From Angustibacter sp049994355 (GTDB taxonomy: Bacteria; Actinomycetota; Actinomycetes; Actinomycetales; Angustibacteraceae): a stretch of 64,000 nucleotides of DNA. The translations under genes and the position numbers were made by a program. The stretch spans positions 4,092,001 to 4,156,000 of the forward strand of contig NZ_CP188257.1 in assembly GCF_049994355.1 (NCBI RefSeq), read 5' to 3'. The stretch's first letter is position 1; the number at the start of each line of letters is the position of its first letter. Of the stretch, positions 50,675 through 60,163 are shown piece by piece. A model generated the notes under the pieces. That model was not told the DNA's origin, did not search any database, and saw nothing but the letters and a program-made list of their open reading frames with translations.

Positions 50675-51106
50675 TCAGCCCTCGACGGTGATACCCATCG
50701 AACGAGCGGTACCGGCGATGATCTTCGCAGCGGCGTCCAGGTCGTTCGCGTTGAGGTCCTCCATCTTGGACTGCGCGATCTCGCGGACCTGCTGGTTGGT
50801 GAGCTTGGCGACCTTTGTCTTGTGCGGCTCACCGGAGCCCTTGGGCACGCCAGCGGCCTTCTTGATCAGCTCGGCGGCCGGCGGGGTCTTGGTGATGAAC
50901 GTGAACGAGCGGTCCTCGTACACGGTGATCTCGACCGGGATGACGTTGCCGCGCTGGGCCTCCGTCGCGGCGTTGTACGCCTTGACGAACTCCATGATGT
51001 TCACGCCGTGCTGACCCAGGGCCGGACCGACCGGCGGGGCCGGCGTCGCGGCGCCGGCCTGGATCTGCAGCTTGATGAGGCCTGCGACCTTCTTCTTGGG
51101 GGGCAT
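50675..51106 (-). CDS. rplK: 50S ribosomal protein L11
   Basis: 143 residues. [22 protein letters not shown] and the C-terminal rRNA-binding domain ([20 protein letters not shown]) are intact. Forms the GTPase-associated centre that thiostrepton binds and that triggers the stringent response. Proline-rich N-terminal hinge intact. Confidence 0.98.
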
Positions 51107-51182
51107 TTCTCGGGTCCTTACGTGGTGCGGGTTCTCGGCGCAGTCGGACGACGACGCCGGGGTGTGTGGGAGCTGGCGGGCG

Positions 51183-51971
51183 TCAGATCTTGGCGACCTG
51201 GCTGAACGACAGCTCGACGGGGGTCTCGCGACCGAAGATCGACACGAGCACCTTGAGCTTCTGGGCGTCGGCGCTGATCTCGGAGATCGTCGCCGGCAGG
51301 GTCTCGAAGGGCCCCTCCATGACGGTGACGGACTCGCCGACCTCGAAGTCGATGACCCGGATCGGGGCGGCGGCCTTCTGGCCGGGCTTCTCCTTGACGT
51401 CCAGCGTCGGCGCCAGCATGGAGAACACCTCGTCGGTGCTCAGCGGCACCGGCTGGTGGGTGTTGCCGACGAAGCCCGTGACGCCCGGAGTGTGCCGGAC
51501 GGCGCCCCAGGACTCGTCGGTGAGGTCCATCCGGACCAGCACGTAGCCGGGCATCCGCACGCGGCGGACGAGCTTGCGCTGACCGTTCTTGACCTCGTTG
51601 ACCTCCTCCATGGGCACCTCGACCTGGAAGATGAAGTCCTCCATGGTCAGGCTCTGGATGCGGGTCTCGAGGTTGGTCTTCACGCGGTTCTCGTAGCCCG
51701 CGTAGGAGTGGATGACGAACCAGTCGCCGGGGGCGCGGCGCAGGCCGGCCTTGAACTCCTCGACCGGGTCGACGTCGTCGTCCTCGTCCGACAGGTCCGA
51801 CAGGTCCGACAGGTCGACCTCGGCCGACGCGGCGTTCTCGTCCGACGCGTCGTCCGCCACGGGGGCGGCCGGGTCGGCTGCCTCGTCGCTGATGGACAGC
51901 TCGACCTCGGCGGCGCCGTCAGGGGCGTCCTCACCGAGGGTCTGCGTCGTCGGATCGGTCTGGTCGGACAC
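51183..51971 (-). CDS. nusG: Transcription antitermination factor NusG
   Basis: 262 residues. An acidic N-terminal extension of about 82 residues, rich in Ala/Asp with repeated Asp-Leu-Ser (residues 53-62), precedes the NGN domain (WFVIHSYAGYENRVK... RMPGYVLVRM). A KOW domain follows near 208-262. The N-terminal extension is common in actinobacteria. It couples RNA polymerase to Rho or the ribosome through S10. Confidence 0.96.
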   Translation of the reverse strand: MSDQTDPTTQTLGEDAPDGAAEVELSISDEAADPAAPVADDASDENAASAEVDLSDLSDLSDEDDDVDPVEEFKAGLRRAPGDWFVIHSYAGYENRVKTNLETRIQSLTMEDFIFQVEVPMEEVNEVKNGQRKLVRRVRMPGYVLVRMDLTDESWGAVRHTPGVTGFVGNTHQPVPLSTDEVFSMLAPTLDVKEKPGQKAAAPIRVIDFEVGESVTVMEGPFETLPATISEISADAQKLKVLVSIFGRETPVELSFSQVAKI

Positions 51972-52075
51972 GTCGTGCCTGCTTCCTTGTCGTCAGTCGT
52001 GCGTGCTGTTCGTGCTGGTCTCGCCGCGCTGCCGCTCGTGCTGGGCCCTGCTGGATGATGCCGCCGATCCGCCGC

Positions 52076-52342
52076 TCAGCCGGACTTGCCGCCGAACACC
52101 CGGACCACGATCGCCCCGAGCCCGACGTCCAGCAACGCGACGAACGTCATGACCGCCACCACGAACACCATGCACACCGTGGTGTACGTGATCAGCTCGT
52201 TGCGGGTCGGTCGGACGACCTTGCGCAGCTCGGACATCACCTGGCGGAAGAACAGCGCCATCCGCGCGAACGGCCCTCGCCGACCGCGCGTGGGGGACTT
52301 CCCACCGCTGCGACCCATGTCGCCGGTGCTGGTCTGGCTCAC
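52076..52342 (-). CDS. secE: Preprotein translocase subunit SecE
   Basis: 88 residues from a GTG with GAGGGA upstream. Short single-span form: basic cytoplasmic part with FFRQVMSELRKVVRPTRNEL, then one membrane helix (about 50-76). Partner of SecY. 104 bases before nusG; conserved secE-nusG-rplK-rplA order. Confidence 0.95.
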   Translation of the reverse strand: MSQTSTGDMGRSGGKSPTRGRRGPFARMALFFRQVMSELRKVVRPTRNELITYTTVCMVFVVAVMTFVALLDVGLGAIVVRVFGGKSG

Positions 52343-52428
52343 TGTCCCTCATCACCTGGTGCTCGCAGGAAGACACCCGCAAGGCGCATCAGGCGCCCCG
52401 GGGCCGGAGTCGCACCTGTCGATGCGGC

Positions 52429-52447
52429 CCCGCCGCCTCGCGGCGGG
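52429..52447 (-). other. Hairpin between tRNA-Trp and secE
   Basis: CCCGCCGC (52429-52436) and GCGGCGGG (52440-52447) with a three-base loop, 34 bases after the tRNA 3' end. May mark the processing boundary between tRNA-Trp and the secE mRNA. No U-tract. Confidence 0.4.
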
Positions 52448-52480
52448 TCGGTGCCCACCCCCCGTTAGGGGGATGCAACG

Positions 52481-52553
52481 CAGGGCAGGAGGGACTTGAA
52501 CCCCCAACCGCCGGTTTTGGAGACCGGTGCTCTGCCAATTGAGCTACTGCCCT
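52481..52553 (-). tRNA. tRNA-Trp (CCA)
   Basis: 73 bases read from the minus strand. The acceptor stem AGGGCAG/CTGCCCT pairs fully. D-arm GCTC/GAGC, anticodon stem CCGGT/ACCGG with loop CTCCAAA (anticodon CCA at 34-36) and T-arm with TTCAAGT all fold. The terminal CCA is not encoded. It sits upstream of secE, as in Streptomyces and Mycobacterium. An AGTGTA (52639-52644), TACACT on the minus strand, is a possible -10 about 90 bases upstream. Confidence 0.95.
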
Positions 52554-52777
52554 TCAGGTCGCTGCGACGTCACGCCGCCACCACCCTGAGCGAACCGTGG
52601 GCAGGCGACAGCATGGCGGTCGTCAACCACCGCACGGAAGTGTACGCGAGGGAACGTCACCGGGTCGAACCGAGCGCGGGGCCGGGCACGGGGCCGGGCG
52701 CAGCGTGCGCGTCCGGGGGCGTCCGTACCTCGGAACCGGGTCGACGCCGACCGGGGCACCGGTGGGAGGATGGCAGG

Positions 52778-54031
52778 GTGAGCGAGCCGACGACGTCCAC
52801 CACCCACCCCAAGAGCTCCGCAGCCACCGTCCAACGACGGGTGTCCCTGCGGATCGGCGCGATCGCGGAGTCCGCGACGCTCGCCGTCGATGCGAAGGCG
52901 AAGGCGCTGAAGGCCGAGGGACGCCCGGTCATCGGTTTCGGTGCCGGCGAGCCCGACTTCCCGACGCCGGACTACATCGTCGAGGCGGCCATCGAGGCCT
53001 CCAGGGTGCCGAGCAACCACCGCTACACGCCGGCCGGCGGCCTGCCGGACCTCAAGGCGGCGATCGCGGCCAAGACCGCACGCGACAGCGGCTACCAGGT
53101 CAAGCCCGACCAGGTGCTGGTGACCAACGGTGGCAAGCAGGCCGTCTACCAGGCCTTCGCCACGCTGCTCGACCCCGGCGACGAGGTGCTGCTGCCGACG
53201 CCGTACTGGACGACCTACCCCGAGGCGATCAGGCTGGCCGGCGGCGTGCCGGTCGACGTCTTCGCCGGTACCGACGCCGGCTACCTGGTCTCGCTCGACC
53301 AGCTCGAGGCCGCCCGCACCGAGCGCACCAAGGTGCTGCTGTTCTGCTCGCCGTCCAACCCGACCGGCGCGGTGTACTCGCCCGAGCAGGTCCGCGCGAT
53401 CGGCGAGTGGGCGCTCGAGCACGGCATCTGGGTGGTCACCGACGAGATCTACGAGCACCTGGTCTACGACGGGGTGCGCGCCGCGTCGATGCCCGTCGAG
53501 GTGCCCGAGCTGGCCGAGACCTGCGTGGTGCTCAACGGCGTCGCGAAGACCTACGCGATGACCGGCTGGCGGGTCGGTTGGATGCTCGGCCCGCGCGACG
53601 TCGTCAAGGCCGCCACCAACCTGCAGTCGCACGCGACCTCGAACGTGGCCAACGTCTCGCAGCATGCTGCGATCGCGGCACTGACCGGTGACCTTGCCGC
53701 GGTGGCGACGATGCGTGAGGCGTTCGACCGGCGTCGACGCACCATGGTCTCGATGCTCAACGACATCGACGGCGTGCACTGCCCGGTGCCGCAGGGTGCG
53801 TTCTACGCCTACCCGTCGGTCGAGGGCGTGCTCGGGCGCACGATCCGCGGGCGCACCCCCGGCACGTCGGTCGAGCTGGCCGAGCTGATCCTCGAGGAGG
53901 TCGAGGTCGCGGTGGTGCCCGGCGAGGCGTTCGGCCCGAGCGGGTACCTACGGCTGTCCTACGCGCTCGGCGACGCCGACCTCGCCGAGGGAGTGGGCCG
54001 GATCCAGAAGCTGCTCGCCGAGGGGCGCTGA
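52778..54031 (+). CDS. Pyridoxal-phosphate aminotransferase (aspartate aminotransferase type)
   Basis: 417 residues from the GTG at 52778, with GGAGG at 52765-52769. Class I fold. PLP-binding lysine is Lys257 in GVAKTYAMTGWRVG; Asn194 (NPTG), Asp222 and Tyr225 (TDEIYEHL) contact the cofactor. Closest in pattern to actinobacterial aspartate aminotransferases adjacent to secE. Transaminates aspartate and 2-oxoglutarate in the family; the exact amino acid is not proven by sequence. Confidence 0.88.
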   Translation: MSEPTTSTTHPKSSAATVQRRVSLRIGAIAESATLAVDAKAKALKAEGRPVIGFGAGEPDFPTPDYIVEAAIEASRVPSNHRYTPAGGLPDLKAAIAAKTARDSGYQVKPDQVLVTNGGKQAVYQAFATLLDPGDEVLLPTPYWTTYPEAIRLAGGVPVDVFAGTDAGYLVSLDQLEAARTERTKVLLFCSPSNPTGAVYSPEQVRAIGEWALEHGIWVVTDEIYEHLVYDGVRAASMPVEVPELAETCVVLNGVAKTYAMTGWRVGWMLGPRDVVKAATNLQSHATSNVANVSQHAAIAALTGDLAAVATMREAFDRRRRTMVSMLNDIDGVHCPVPQGAFYAYPSVEGVLGRTIRGRTPGTSVELAELILEEVEVAVVPGEAFGPSGYLRLSYALGDADLAEGVGRIQKLLAEGR

Positions 54032-54039
54032 GCCCGGCG

Positions 54040-55083
54040 GTGGGTCAGCCGGCCGGGCGGGACCTGCACGCCCTGCCCAAGGCGCACCTGCACCTGCACT
54101 TCACCGGGTCGATGCGCCCGGCAACGGTCATCGACCTGGCGCACCAGCACGGCATCCACCTGCCGGACGCACTGACCAGCGGGCAGCCGCCGGAGCTTCA
54201 CGCCACCGACGAGAAGGGCTGGTTCCGCTTCCAGCGCCTGTACGACATCGCCCGCTCGTGCGTGCGGACCGAGTCCGACGTCCGTCGGTTGGTGCTGGAG
54301 GCCGCCCAGGACGACGCGCGGGACGGCTCGCGGTGGCTGGAGATCCAGGTCGACCCGACCTCGTACGCGGTGCACCTGGGCGGGTTGACCCCGACGCTGG
54401 AGCTGGTGCTGGACGCGGTCCGGGACGCGAGTGCGCAGACCGGGGTGGGCATCTCCGTCGTCGTCGCGGCGAGCCGGATCCGGCACCCGCTGGACGCCCG
54501 CACCCTGGCCCGCCTCGCCGCCCGGTACGCCGGCGAGGGCGTCGGCGAGGTGGTGGGCTTCGGCCTGAGCAACGACGAGCGACGTGGGCGCACCGAGGAC
54601 TTCGCGGCTGCCTTCCGGATCGCCCGGCGGGCCGGACTGGCCTGCGTCCCGCACAGCGGCGAGCTGCTGGGACCCGACCACGTGCAGGTCACCCTGGACG
54701 CGCTGCGGCCGGACCGGATCGGCCACGGCGTACGCAGCGCAGAGGACCCGCGCGTGCTCGATCAGGTCGTCGAGCGCGGGATCACGCTCGAGGTCTGCCC
54801 GGGGTCGAACGTGGCGCTGGGCGTGTACCCGGAGGCCGAGGCGGTGCCGTTGCGCGCCCTGCTGGACGCCGGCGCGCACCTGGCGCTCGGCGCCGACGAC
54901 CCGCTGCTGTTCGGCACCCGGCTCACCGACCAGTACCGGATCGCGCGCGAGGTGCACGGGCTGGACGACGCGGAACTGGCCGAGCTGGCGCGGTTCTCGG
55001 TCCGAGGGTCGCGGGCTCCGCAGGGCATCAAGCGGCAGCTGCTGGCTGATGTCGACGCGTGGCTGGCGAGCGACGTGCCATGA
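54040..55083 (+). CDS. add: Adenosine deaminase
   Basis: 347 residues from a GTG at 54040, nine bases after the aminotransferase. The metal site HLHLHFTG (His18, His20) is present, along with the active-site segments PHSGE, RIGHGV and LGADDPLLF. The usual HLDG is HFTG here, a variant known from actinobacterial relatives, so substrate preference could differ from adenosine. The last four bases overlap the kinase-like gene (ATGA). It converts (deoxy)adenosine to (deoxy)inosine in purine salvage. Confidence 0.85.
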   Translation: MGQPAGRDLHALPKAHLHLHFTGSMRPATVIDLAHQHGIHLPDALTSGQPPELHATDEKGWFRFQRLYDIARSCVRTESDVRRLVLEAAQDDARDGSRWLEIQVDPTSYAVHLGGLTPTLELVLDAVRDASAQTGVGISVVVAASRIRHPLDARTLARLAARYAGEGVGEVVGFGLSNDERRGRTEDFAAAFRIARRAGLACVPHSGELLGPDHVQVTLDALRPDRIGHGVRSAEDPRVLDQVVERGITLEVCPGSNVALGVYPEAEAVPLRALLDAGAHLALGADDPLLFGTRLTDQYRIAREVHGLDDAELAELARFSVRGSRAPQGIKRQLLADVDAWLASDVP

Positions 55084-55904
55084 GCGACCCCGTCGTGAGC
55101 AGACCGGTGGTGAGTCGGCCGGTCCCGGAGGTGGTCAGCCGGCTGGGCGCGGTGTTCCGGGTCTTCGACCAGCAGGACTCCGGCTGCGTGTCGTACGGCG
55201 TGCGCGGAGCCGACGGCGTCGGCTGCTTCGTCAAGGTCGCCCGGACGGCGACCGGAGCCGAGTCACTGCGTCGCGCCGTCCAGGTGCACACCGCCGTGCG
55301 GCACCCGGCGCTGGTCGCGCCGACGCAGGTGCTCGCGGACAGCGAAGGCCCTGTGCTGGTCTACCCGTGGGTGGACGGGGACGTGCTGTACCACGCGACG
55401 GTCGGCCCGGACGGCGTCCCGACGTCGCAACCGCGGTCCGACCCGGGCAGCCCGATGGCCCGATTTCGCCGTCTGCCACTGGACGCGGTCCGGCGCGCCG
55501 TCGACACGGTGCTCGACGTGCACCAGGTCGTGGACGAGGCCGGCCTAGTCGCGGTGGACCTGTACGACGGATGCTTCCTGTACGACTGGGATGCCGGCGC
55601 GCTGCACGTCATCGACGCGGACGAGTACCGACCGGGCCCGTTCGTGACACACGAACAGCTGCCGGGGTCGAGGCGCTTCTTCGCGCCCGAGGAGCTCGGA
55701 ACCGGCCAGGTCGTCGACCGTCGCACGACCGTGTACCGGCTGGGCCGGGTGGCCAGGCTGCTGATGGACGCCGGCGACACCGAGTCGGCCTGGCGGGGAA
55801 CCCAGGCCGAGCTCGGCGTCATCGCGCGGGCGACCCAGCCTGAGCCGGCTGCCCGGTACCAGTGCGTCCGCGACCTGGTCGCGGCCTGGCGCGCTGCGAG
55901 CTGA
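55080..55904 (+). CDS. Kinase-fold (APH/Ser-Thr kinase-like) protein
   Basis: 274 residues; the ATG at 55080 overlaps the add stop. Recognisable kinase features: VKV (Lys52), a catalytic-loop-like VDLYDG (Asp160, Asp163) and a metal-binding IDADEY (Asp179, Asp181), then APEELGTG. Similar actinobacterial proteins are labelled serine/threonine protein kinases, but the glycine-rich loop is weak and it may be a small-molecule phosphotransferase. Coupling to add could suggest a nucleoside-related role, which is inference. Confidence 0.65.
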   Translation: MSDPVVSRPVVSRPVPEVVSRLGAVFRVFDQQDSGCVSYGVRGADGVGCFVKVARTATGAESLRRAVQVHTAVRHPALVAPTQVLADSEGPVLVYPWVDGDVLYHATVGPDGVPTSQPRSDPGSPMARFRRLPLDAVRRAVDTVLDVHQVVDEAGLVAVDLYDGCFLYDWDAGALHVIDADEYRPGPFVTHEQLPGSRRFFAPEELGTGQVVDRRTTVYRLGRVARLLMDAGDTESAWRGTQAELGVIARATQPEPAARYQCVRDLVAAWRAAS

Positions 55905-55909
55905 GCGGC

Positions 55910-56494
55910 TCAGACCTCAAGGCCGCGCAGGAAGGCGAGCGCCCGGGACCAGGCCAACTCGGCGGACTCGGCGTCGTACTCCTTCGGCAGCGAAGGGTCG
56001 GTGAACAGGTGGCCCTCCCCCGGGTAGTCGTAGACGTCGACCCGGCCGCCGGACGCCTGCACGTCCTTGACGAACTGCTCGACGACCGGCTGCTCTCGCC
56101 AGGGGTCGCCGAGGGTGAAGTGCACCTGGGCGGGCACGCCCTGCGGCCAGCGCACGTCGTCGCCGAACCACTCGACCAAGGTGGCTTCGGCGAACAGGAG
56201 CACGCCGGACACCGGTCGCCGGGTCGCCACGAAGACGGCACGCCCGCCGCCGGCCGAGAAGCCGGCGGTGACGAAGCCGTCGGGCAGATCGGCCACAGCC
56301 TGCAGCGCCCGCCCCCAGAGCTCGTCGCCGAGCTCGTCCTGGAAGGCCATCGCGGGGTCGTAGTCGTCGAAGACCTTGCCGTCGTACAGGTCGGGCACCA
56401 GGACGTCGTGCCCATCGGCGCGAAGGCGCTCGGCGGCATCCAGAACGCCGGGGCGCACGCCGAGAACTGAGTGGAAGAGAACGATCTGTGTCAT
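55910..56494 (-). CDS. Dienelactone hydrolase family protein
   Basis: 194 residues. Nucleophile elbow GFSAGGG with Ser80 in the place of the usual Cys of dienelactone hydrolase, Asp130 (LGD) and His162 (GEGH) as triad partners. N-terminal VLFHSVLGVRPGV is typical. Convergent with the kinase-like gene, five bases apart. Esterase or hydrolase of unknown substrate. Confidence 0.82.
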   Translation of the reverse strand: MTQIVLFHSVLGVRPGVLDAAERLRADGHDVLVPDLYDGKVFDDYDPAMAFQDELGDELWGRALQAVADLPDGFVTAGFSAGGGRAVFVATRRPVSGVLLFAEATLVEWFGDDVRWPQGVPAQVHFTLGDPWREQPVVEQFVKDVQASGGRVDVYDYPGEGHLFTDPSLPKEYDAESAELAWSRALAFLRGLEV

Positions 56495-56551
56495 GGCGAC
56501 AGCAGAGCACCCACCACCGACAGTCGGGGTCAGGCGGCCGAGCTCACCCGC

Positions 56552-56590
56552 AGGTCAGCAGCGCGGGTCAGCAGCGCAGGTCAGCAGCGC
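56552..56590. repeat. 13-base tandem repeat, three copies plus partials
   Basis: RGGTCAGCAGCGC is repeated at 56552-56564, 56565-56577 and 56578-56590, followed by shortened copies to about 56605. It lies in the 386-base gap between the dienelactone hydrolase and CbiX-like genes, just past the end of a small predicted gene. Probably slippage-derived. Confidence 0.7.
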
Positions 56591-56601
56591 AGGTGCGCAG
56601 G

Positions 56602-56784
56602 TCAGCGGCGAAGGCCCGGCGCGAGCCGGGACAACGCCTCGGCGGCGGCCTCGTTGTGCCCTGCGATCGGGACGAGGACGCGTACGGCGTCCGACGTCTG
56701 ACCGGTCTGGCGGACCGCTGCGGCGAAGGCCGTCGCACCGATCAGGCCGGCAGTGAGCTCTGTGACGTAGGTGGTGAGGTCCAT
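56602..56784 (-). CDS. Small hypothetical protein (60 residues)
   Basis: ATG at 56784 with GGAG about ten bases upstream. The product has a short Ala-rich hydrophobic stretch (ELTAGLIGATAFAAAVRQ) and no recognised domain. It lies in a gap with no other gene, but its codon pattern is not strong evidence. Could be a spurious frame; the tandem repeats abut its 3' end. Confidence 0.35.
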   Translation of the reverse strand: MDLTTYVTELTAGLIGATAFAAAVRQTGQTSDAVRVLVPIAGHNEAAAEALSRLAPGLRR

Positions 56785-56880
56785 GTCGTTTCCGCTCCGT
56801 GTGGGTTTCGCTGTCTTCTGGATCGACCAGAACGCCTGGCGCTTGAGGCTTCGGTGGGCGCCGACCGTCAGAATGGGCGG

Positions 56881-57591
56881 ATGCGCACACCCGTCCTGGT
56901 CGCCTGCTCGCACGGCACCCGCGACCTGGACGGGCGGCGGGCGGTGCGCTCTCTGGTATCGGCGGTGGCTGCCGCGCGACCTGGCCAAGAGGTTCGCGAG
57001 GCGTTCGTCGACGTCCAGCAGCCGGAGGTGGCGGACGTCGTCCGGGAGATCACCGACCTCGGCCGGGCCGCGGTCGTCGTGCCACTGCTGCTGTCCATCG
57101 GGTACCACGTCGAGGTCGACGTAGCGCGTGCCGTCGCTGGACGCGACGCGGTCGCGGCCGCTGCGCTCGGCCCGGACGAACGGCTGACCGCACTGCTGCT
57201 CGAACGACTGCACAGCCGCGGCCTCGCACCCCAGGACGCACTCGTGCTGGCGGCGGCCGGCTCGAGCGACCCGCAGGCGGGACGAGCTGTCGAGAGGGTG
57301 GCAGAAGCGCTGCGCCACAAGCACTCCGGGCCCGTCAGCGTCGGTTACGCGGCGGCGGCTCGACCATCGGTGGCCGAGGCGGTGGCGGCCAGCCGAGCCG
57401 ACGACGGAGGTCGCCGGGTCACCGTCGCGTCGTACCTGCTCGCGCCCGGGCACTTCCACAGCCTGCTGGGCGAGGCCGGCGCGGACGTCGTCACCGACCC
57501 GCTGCTGCCGAACGACGGGCCACCCGACGCTCGGCTGGTCGAGCTGGTGCTGGCCCGGTACGACGCCGCGAGCGCGACCTTGCGCCGCTGA
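56881..57591 (+). CDS. CbiX/sirohydrochlorin chelatase-like protein
   Basis: 236 residues, two similar ~110-residue halves. The N-terminal half has the metal-site histidines His11 (CSHGTRD) and His76 (IGYHVEVD). The second half has a degenerate counterpart ending SYLLAPGHFHSLL. The family inserts cobalt or iron (ferrochelatase SirB/CbiX) into sirohydrochlorin. The metal cannot be assigned without siroheme or cobalamin neighbours, none of which is present. Confidence 0.82.
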   Translation: MRTPVLVACSHGTRDLDGRRAVRSLVSAVAAARPGQEVREAFVDVQQPEVADVVREITDLGRAAVVVPLLLSIGYHVEVDVARAVAGRDAVAAAALGPDERLTALLLERLHSRGLAPQDALVLAAAGSSDPQAGRAVERVAEALRHKHSGPVSVGYAAAARPSVAEAVAASRADDGGRRVTVASYLLAPGHFHSLLGEAGADVVTDPLLPNDGPPDARLVELVLARYDAASATLRR

Positions 57592-57671
57592 GCCATCATC
57601 TTGCTTGTTCCTGCTTCTCGCGCCAGCGTGGACTCGCGACCGAGCTTGACCGCGCACACCCAAGGAACGAC

Positions 57672-60056
57672 ATGACCCCTCGCTTCTCCCTTCCCGAGTC
57701 TCGCCCGCAGGCCCGAGCCGCCTCGATGCTGCAGGGAGATCATTGGCGCATCACGGTGCTTCTCAGCGGCCTCGTGCGTCTTGAATGGAGCGACGACGGC
57801 GGTTTCGAGGACCGCGCCTCGACGTTCGCCGTTGACCGCGACCTGGAGACCCCGCCGTTCGAGGTCCATGAGACCGCTGGGCAGCTGGAGATCGTGACCG
57901 ACAGGCTGCACCTCACCTGGGACCGGCAGCGTTTCAGCACCTCAGGGCTTGGCGTCCAGGTCCGGGGCAAGGTCAGCGACCATGCGGCCACTTGGCGCTG
58001 GGGCACCACCCCCAGCACCCTGGGCGGCACCGGACGAACCCTGGACGACGCCGACGGCGCCATCCCGCTCGAGCCCGGCGTTGCGTCCCGCGACGGTGTC
58101 GCGGTGATCGACGACAGTGAGAGCTTCGTCTTCACCAGCGACGGCTGGATCGCGCCACGGGTCGAGGGACGGGTGGACGTGTACGTGTTCGCCTACGGCC
58201 GCGACTACCCGGCCGCCGTCCGGGCCCTCTACGCGGTCTCTGGGCCACCGCCCGTCATCCCGCGGTGGGCCTTGGGCAACTGGTGGAGCCGCTACCACGC
58301 CTACAGCGCCGAGGACTACGTCGAGCTTCTCGACCGTTTCGACGCCGAAGGGGTCCCCCTCTCCGTCGCGGTGCTCGATATGGACTGGCACCGGGTCGGA
58401 TCCGTGCCGGAAAGGTACGGGACCGGATGGACCGGGTACAGCTGGGAGCCAACGCTCTTCCCGGACCCGGAGGCGTTCTTGACCGAACTTCATCGCCGGG
58501 GACTGCGCGTCTCGCTCAACGTGCACCCGCACGAAGGGGTCCAGCCCTTCGAGGACGGCTACCGCGCCATGTGCGATGCGATGGACGTCGATGCATCCAG
58601 CGACCTTCGGGTGCCTTTCGACATCACAGACCCACGCTTTGCCGAGGCGTACCTCGACGTTCTGCACCACCCGCTCGAGGAGCAAGGAGTCGATCTTTGG
58701 TGGATCGACTGGCAGCAGGGCCACGTGTCCAAGGTCAAGAACGTCGACCCGCTGTGGGTGCTGAACTACCTGCACTTCGTCGACTCGGGTCGCGGCGGTC
58801 GCCGCGGGCTGACCTTCTCTCGCTACGCGGGACCGGGAAGTCATCGCTACCCGGTCGGTTTCTCCGGCGACGCCCTGATCACCTGGGACTCGTTGCGCTT
58901 CCAGCCAGAGTTCACCGCGACGGCCTCGAACATCGGATACGGCTGGTGGAGCCACGACATCGGGGGCCATCAGCACGGTGTACGCGACGACCAGCTGGCA
59001 GTCCGCTGGGCCCAGCTCGGCGTGTTCTCACCGATCAACCGCCTCCATTCCTCCTCAAACCCGTTCCTGCAGAAGGAACCGTGGGCGTACCCGCCCGAAA
59101 GCCGTTCGGCAATCGGTAGCGCCCTGCGGTTCCGGCACCGGCTCGTGCCCTACCTGCACACCATGAACCACCGGGCCGCGCACGGGGATCCACTCGTGCA
59201 GCCCATGTACTACGGGCATCCCGAGGTCGATGCCGCGTACGAGGTCCCACGCCAGTTCATGTTCGGCGACTCGCTGCTGGTCGCGGCCATCACCGCTCCC
59301 AACGACGAGGTGACGCTCAAGGGGTCGACGACGGCGTGGTTGCCGGCCGGACTGTGGGCGGACATCTTCACCGGCACGGTCTACCGGATACCGCCCGGCG
59401 GGCAGCACATCGTCCTGCACCGCGACCAGAGATCGATTCCCGTGCTGCTGGCCGCCGGAGCGGTACTTCCGCTCGCCGGTGACGCGGGCACCCGCGCGGA
59501 CGCGAACCCGGACTCGATCGAGCTCCTGCTCCTGCCGGGCGCAAGTGGCACCCGCGAACTCGTCGAGGACGACGGGACCGGGACCTCCGCAGAGACGATC
59601 CCCACGTCGAGGACGCGTCTGGACTGGGACGATGCGCAGGGGGTGCTGACCATCGGCGCGGCCACCGACACTGCCGTCGTGCCGTCGACCCGGACGTGGG
59701 TCGTGAGACTTCTCGGGGTGGTCGATGTCGAGTCCGTCGCGGTGAGTGGCCCAGCTGAGGATCCGACCATCACGCGTCTTGGCGACGCGCTCGCCGTCAC
59801 CCTGACCGACGCCCCGACCGACGTCGAGCTGCAGCTGAGCTTGACCGGGTCCTGGTCGCCGTCCACGACGGACACGCAGTCCAGAGTCTTCGACGTGCTG
59901 GCTTCGGCGCAGTGGGACTACAACCGGAAGTGGGCGGCGTGGAACGTCATCTCCTCGCAGGACAACGCCGTCGGCAAGGTCTCACAGCTTCAAGCGATGG
60001 GACTGCCCGCTGCACTCCTCAGCGCCCTTACCGAGTTCCTGGCGACCCAGCCGTGA
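57672..60056 (+). CDS. GH31 family glycosidase (alpha-glucosidase type)
   Basis: 794 residues. ATG at 57672 with AAGGA six bases upstream. N-terminal beta-sandwich, then the catalytic barrel with nucleophile Asp346 in WWIDWQQG and probable acid/base Asp400 in GFSGDALITW. C-terminal beta domains follow. There is no signal peptide, so it is intracellular. The family hydrolyses alpha-glucosides or related alpha-linked sugars; substrate is not predictable here. No sugar transporter or regulator is adjacent. Confidence 0.88.
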   Translation: MTPRFSLPESRPQARAASMLQGDHWRITVLLSGLVRLEWSDDGGFEDRASTFAVDRDLETPPFEVHETAGQLEIVTDRLHLTWDRQRFSTSGLGVQVRGKVSDHAATWRWGTTPSTLGGTGRTLDDADGAIPLEPGVASRDGVAVIDDSESFVFTSDGWIAPRVEGRVDVYVFAYGRDYPAAVRALYAVSGPPPVIPRWALGNWWSRYHAYSAEDYVELLDRFDAEGVPLSVAVLDMDWHRVGSVPERYGTGWTGYSWEPTLFPDPEAFLTELHRRGLRVSLNVHPHEGVQPFEDGYRAMCDAMDVDASSDLRVPFDITDPRFAEAYLDVLHHPLEEQGVDLWWIDWQQGHVSKVKNVDPLWVLNYLHFVDSGRGGRRGLTFSRYAGPGSHRYPVGFSGDALITWDSLRFQPEFTATASNIGYGWWSHDIGGHQHGVRDDQLAVRWAQLGVFSPINRLHSSSNPFLQKEPWAYPPESRSAIGSALRFRHRLVPYLHTMNHRAAHGDPLVQPMYYGHPEVDAAYEVPRQFMFGDSLLVAAITAPNDEVTLKGSTTAWLPAGLWADIFTGTVYRIPPGGQHIVLHRDQRSIPVLLAAGAVLPLAGDAGTRADANPDSIELLLLPGASGTRELVEDDGTGTSAETIPTSRTRLDWDDAQGVLTIGAATDTAVVPSTRTWVVRLLGVVDVESVAVSGPAEDPTITRLGDALAVTLTDAPTDVELQLSLTGSWSPSTTDTQSRVFDVLASAQWDYNRKWAAWNVISSQDNAVGKVSQLQAMGLPAALLSALTEFLATQP

Positions 60057-60163
60057 GCCCAGATTCCGGAGGGGTCTTGCGGGGCTCGGCCGCCGGCGAG
60101 ACCATCGGTCATCCGCCCGGCCGCGGGCACCCGCCACTGGTCTTGGAGGGTTGGGAGGTACCA

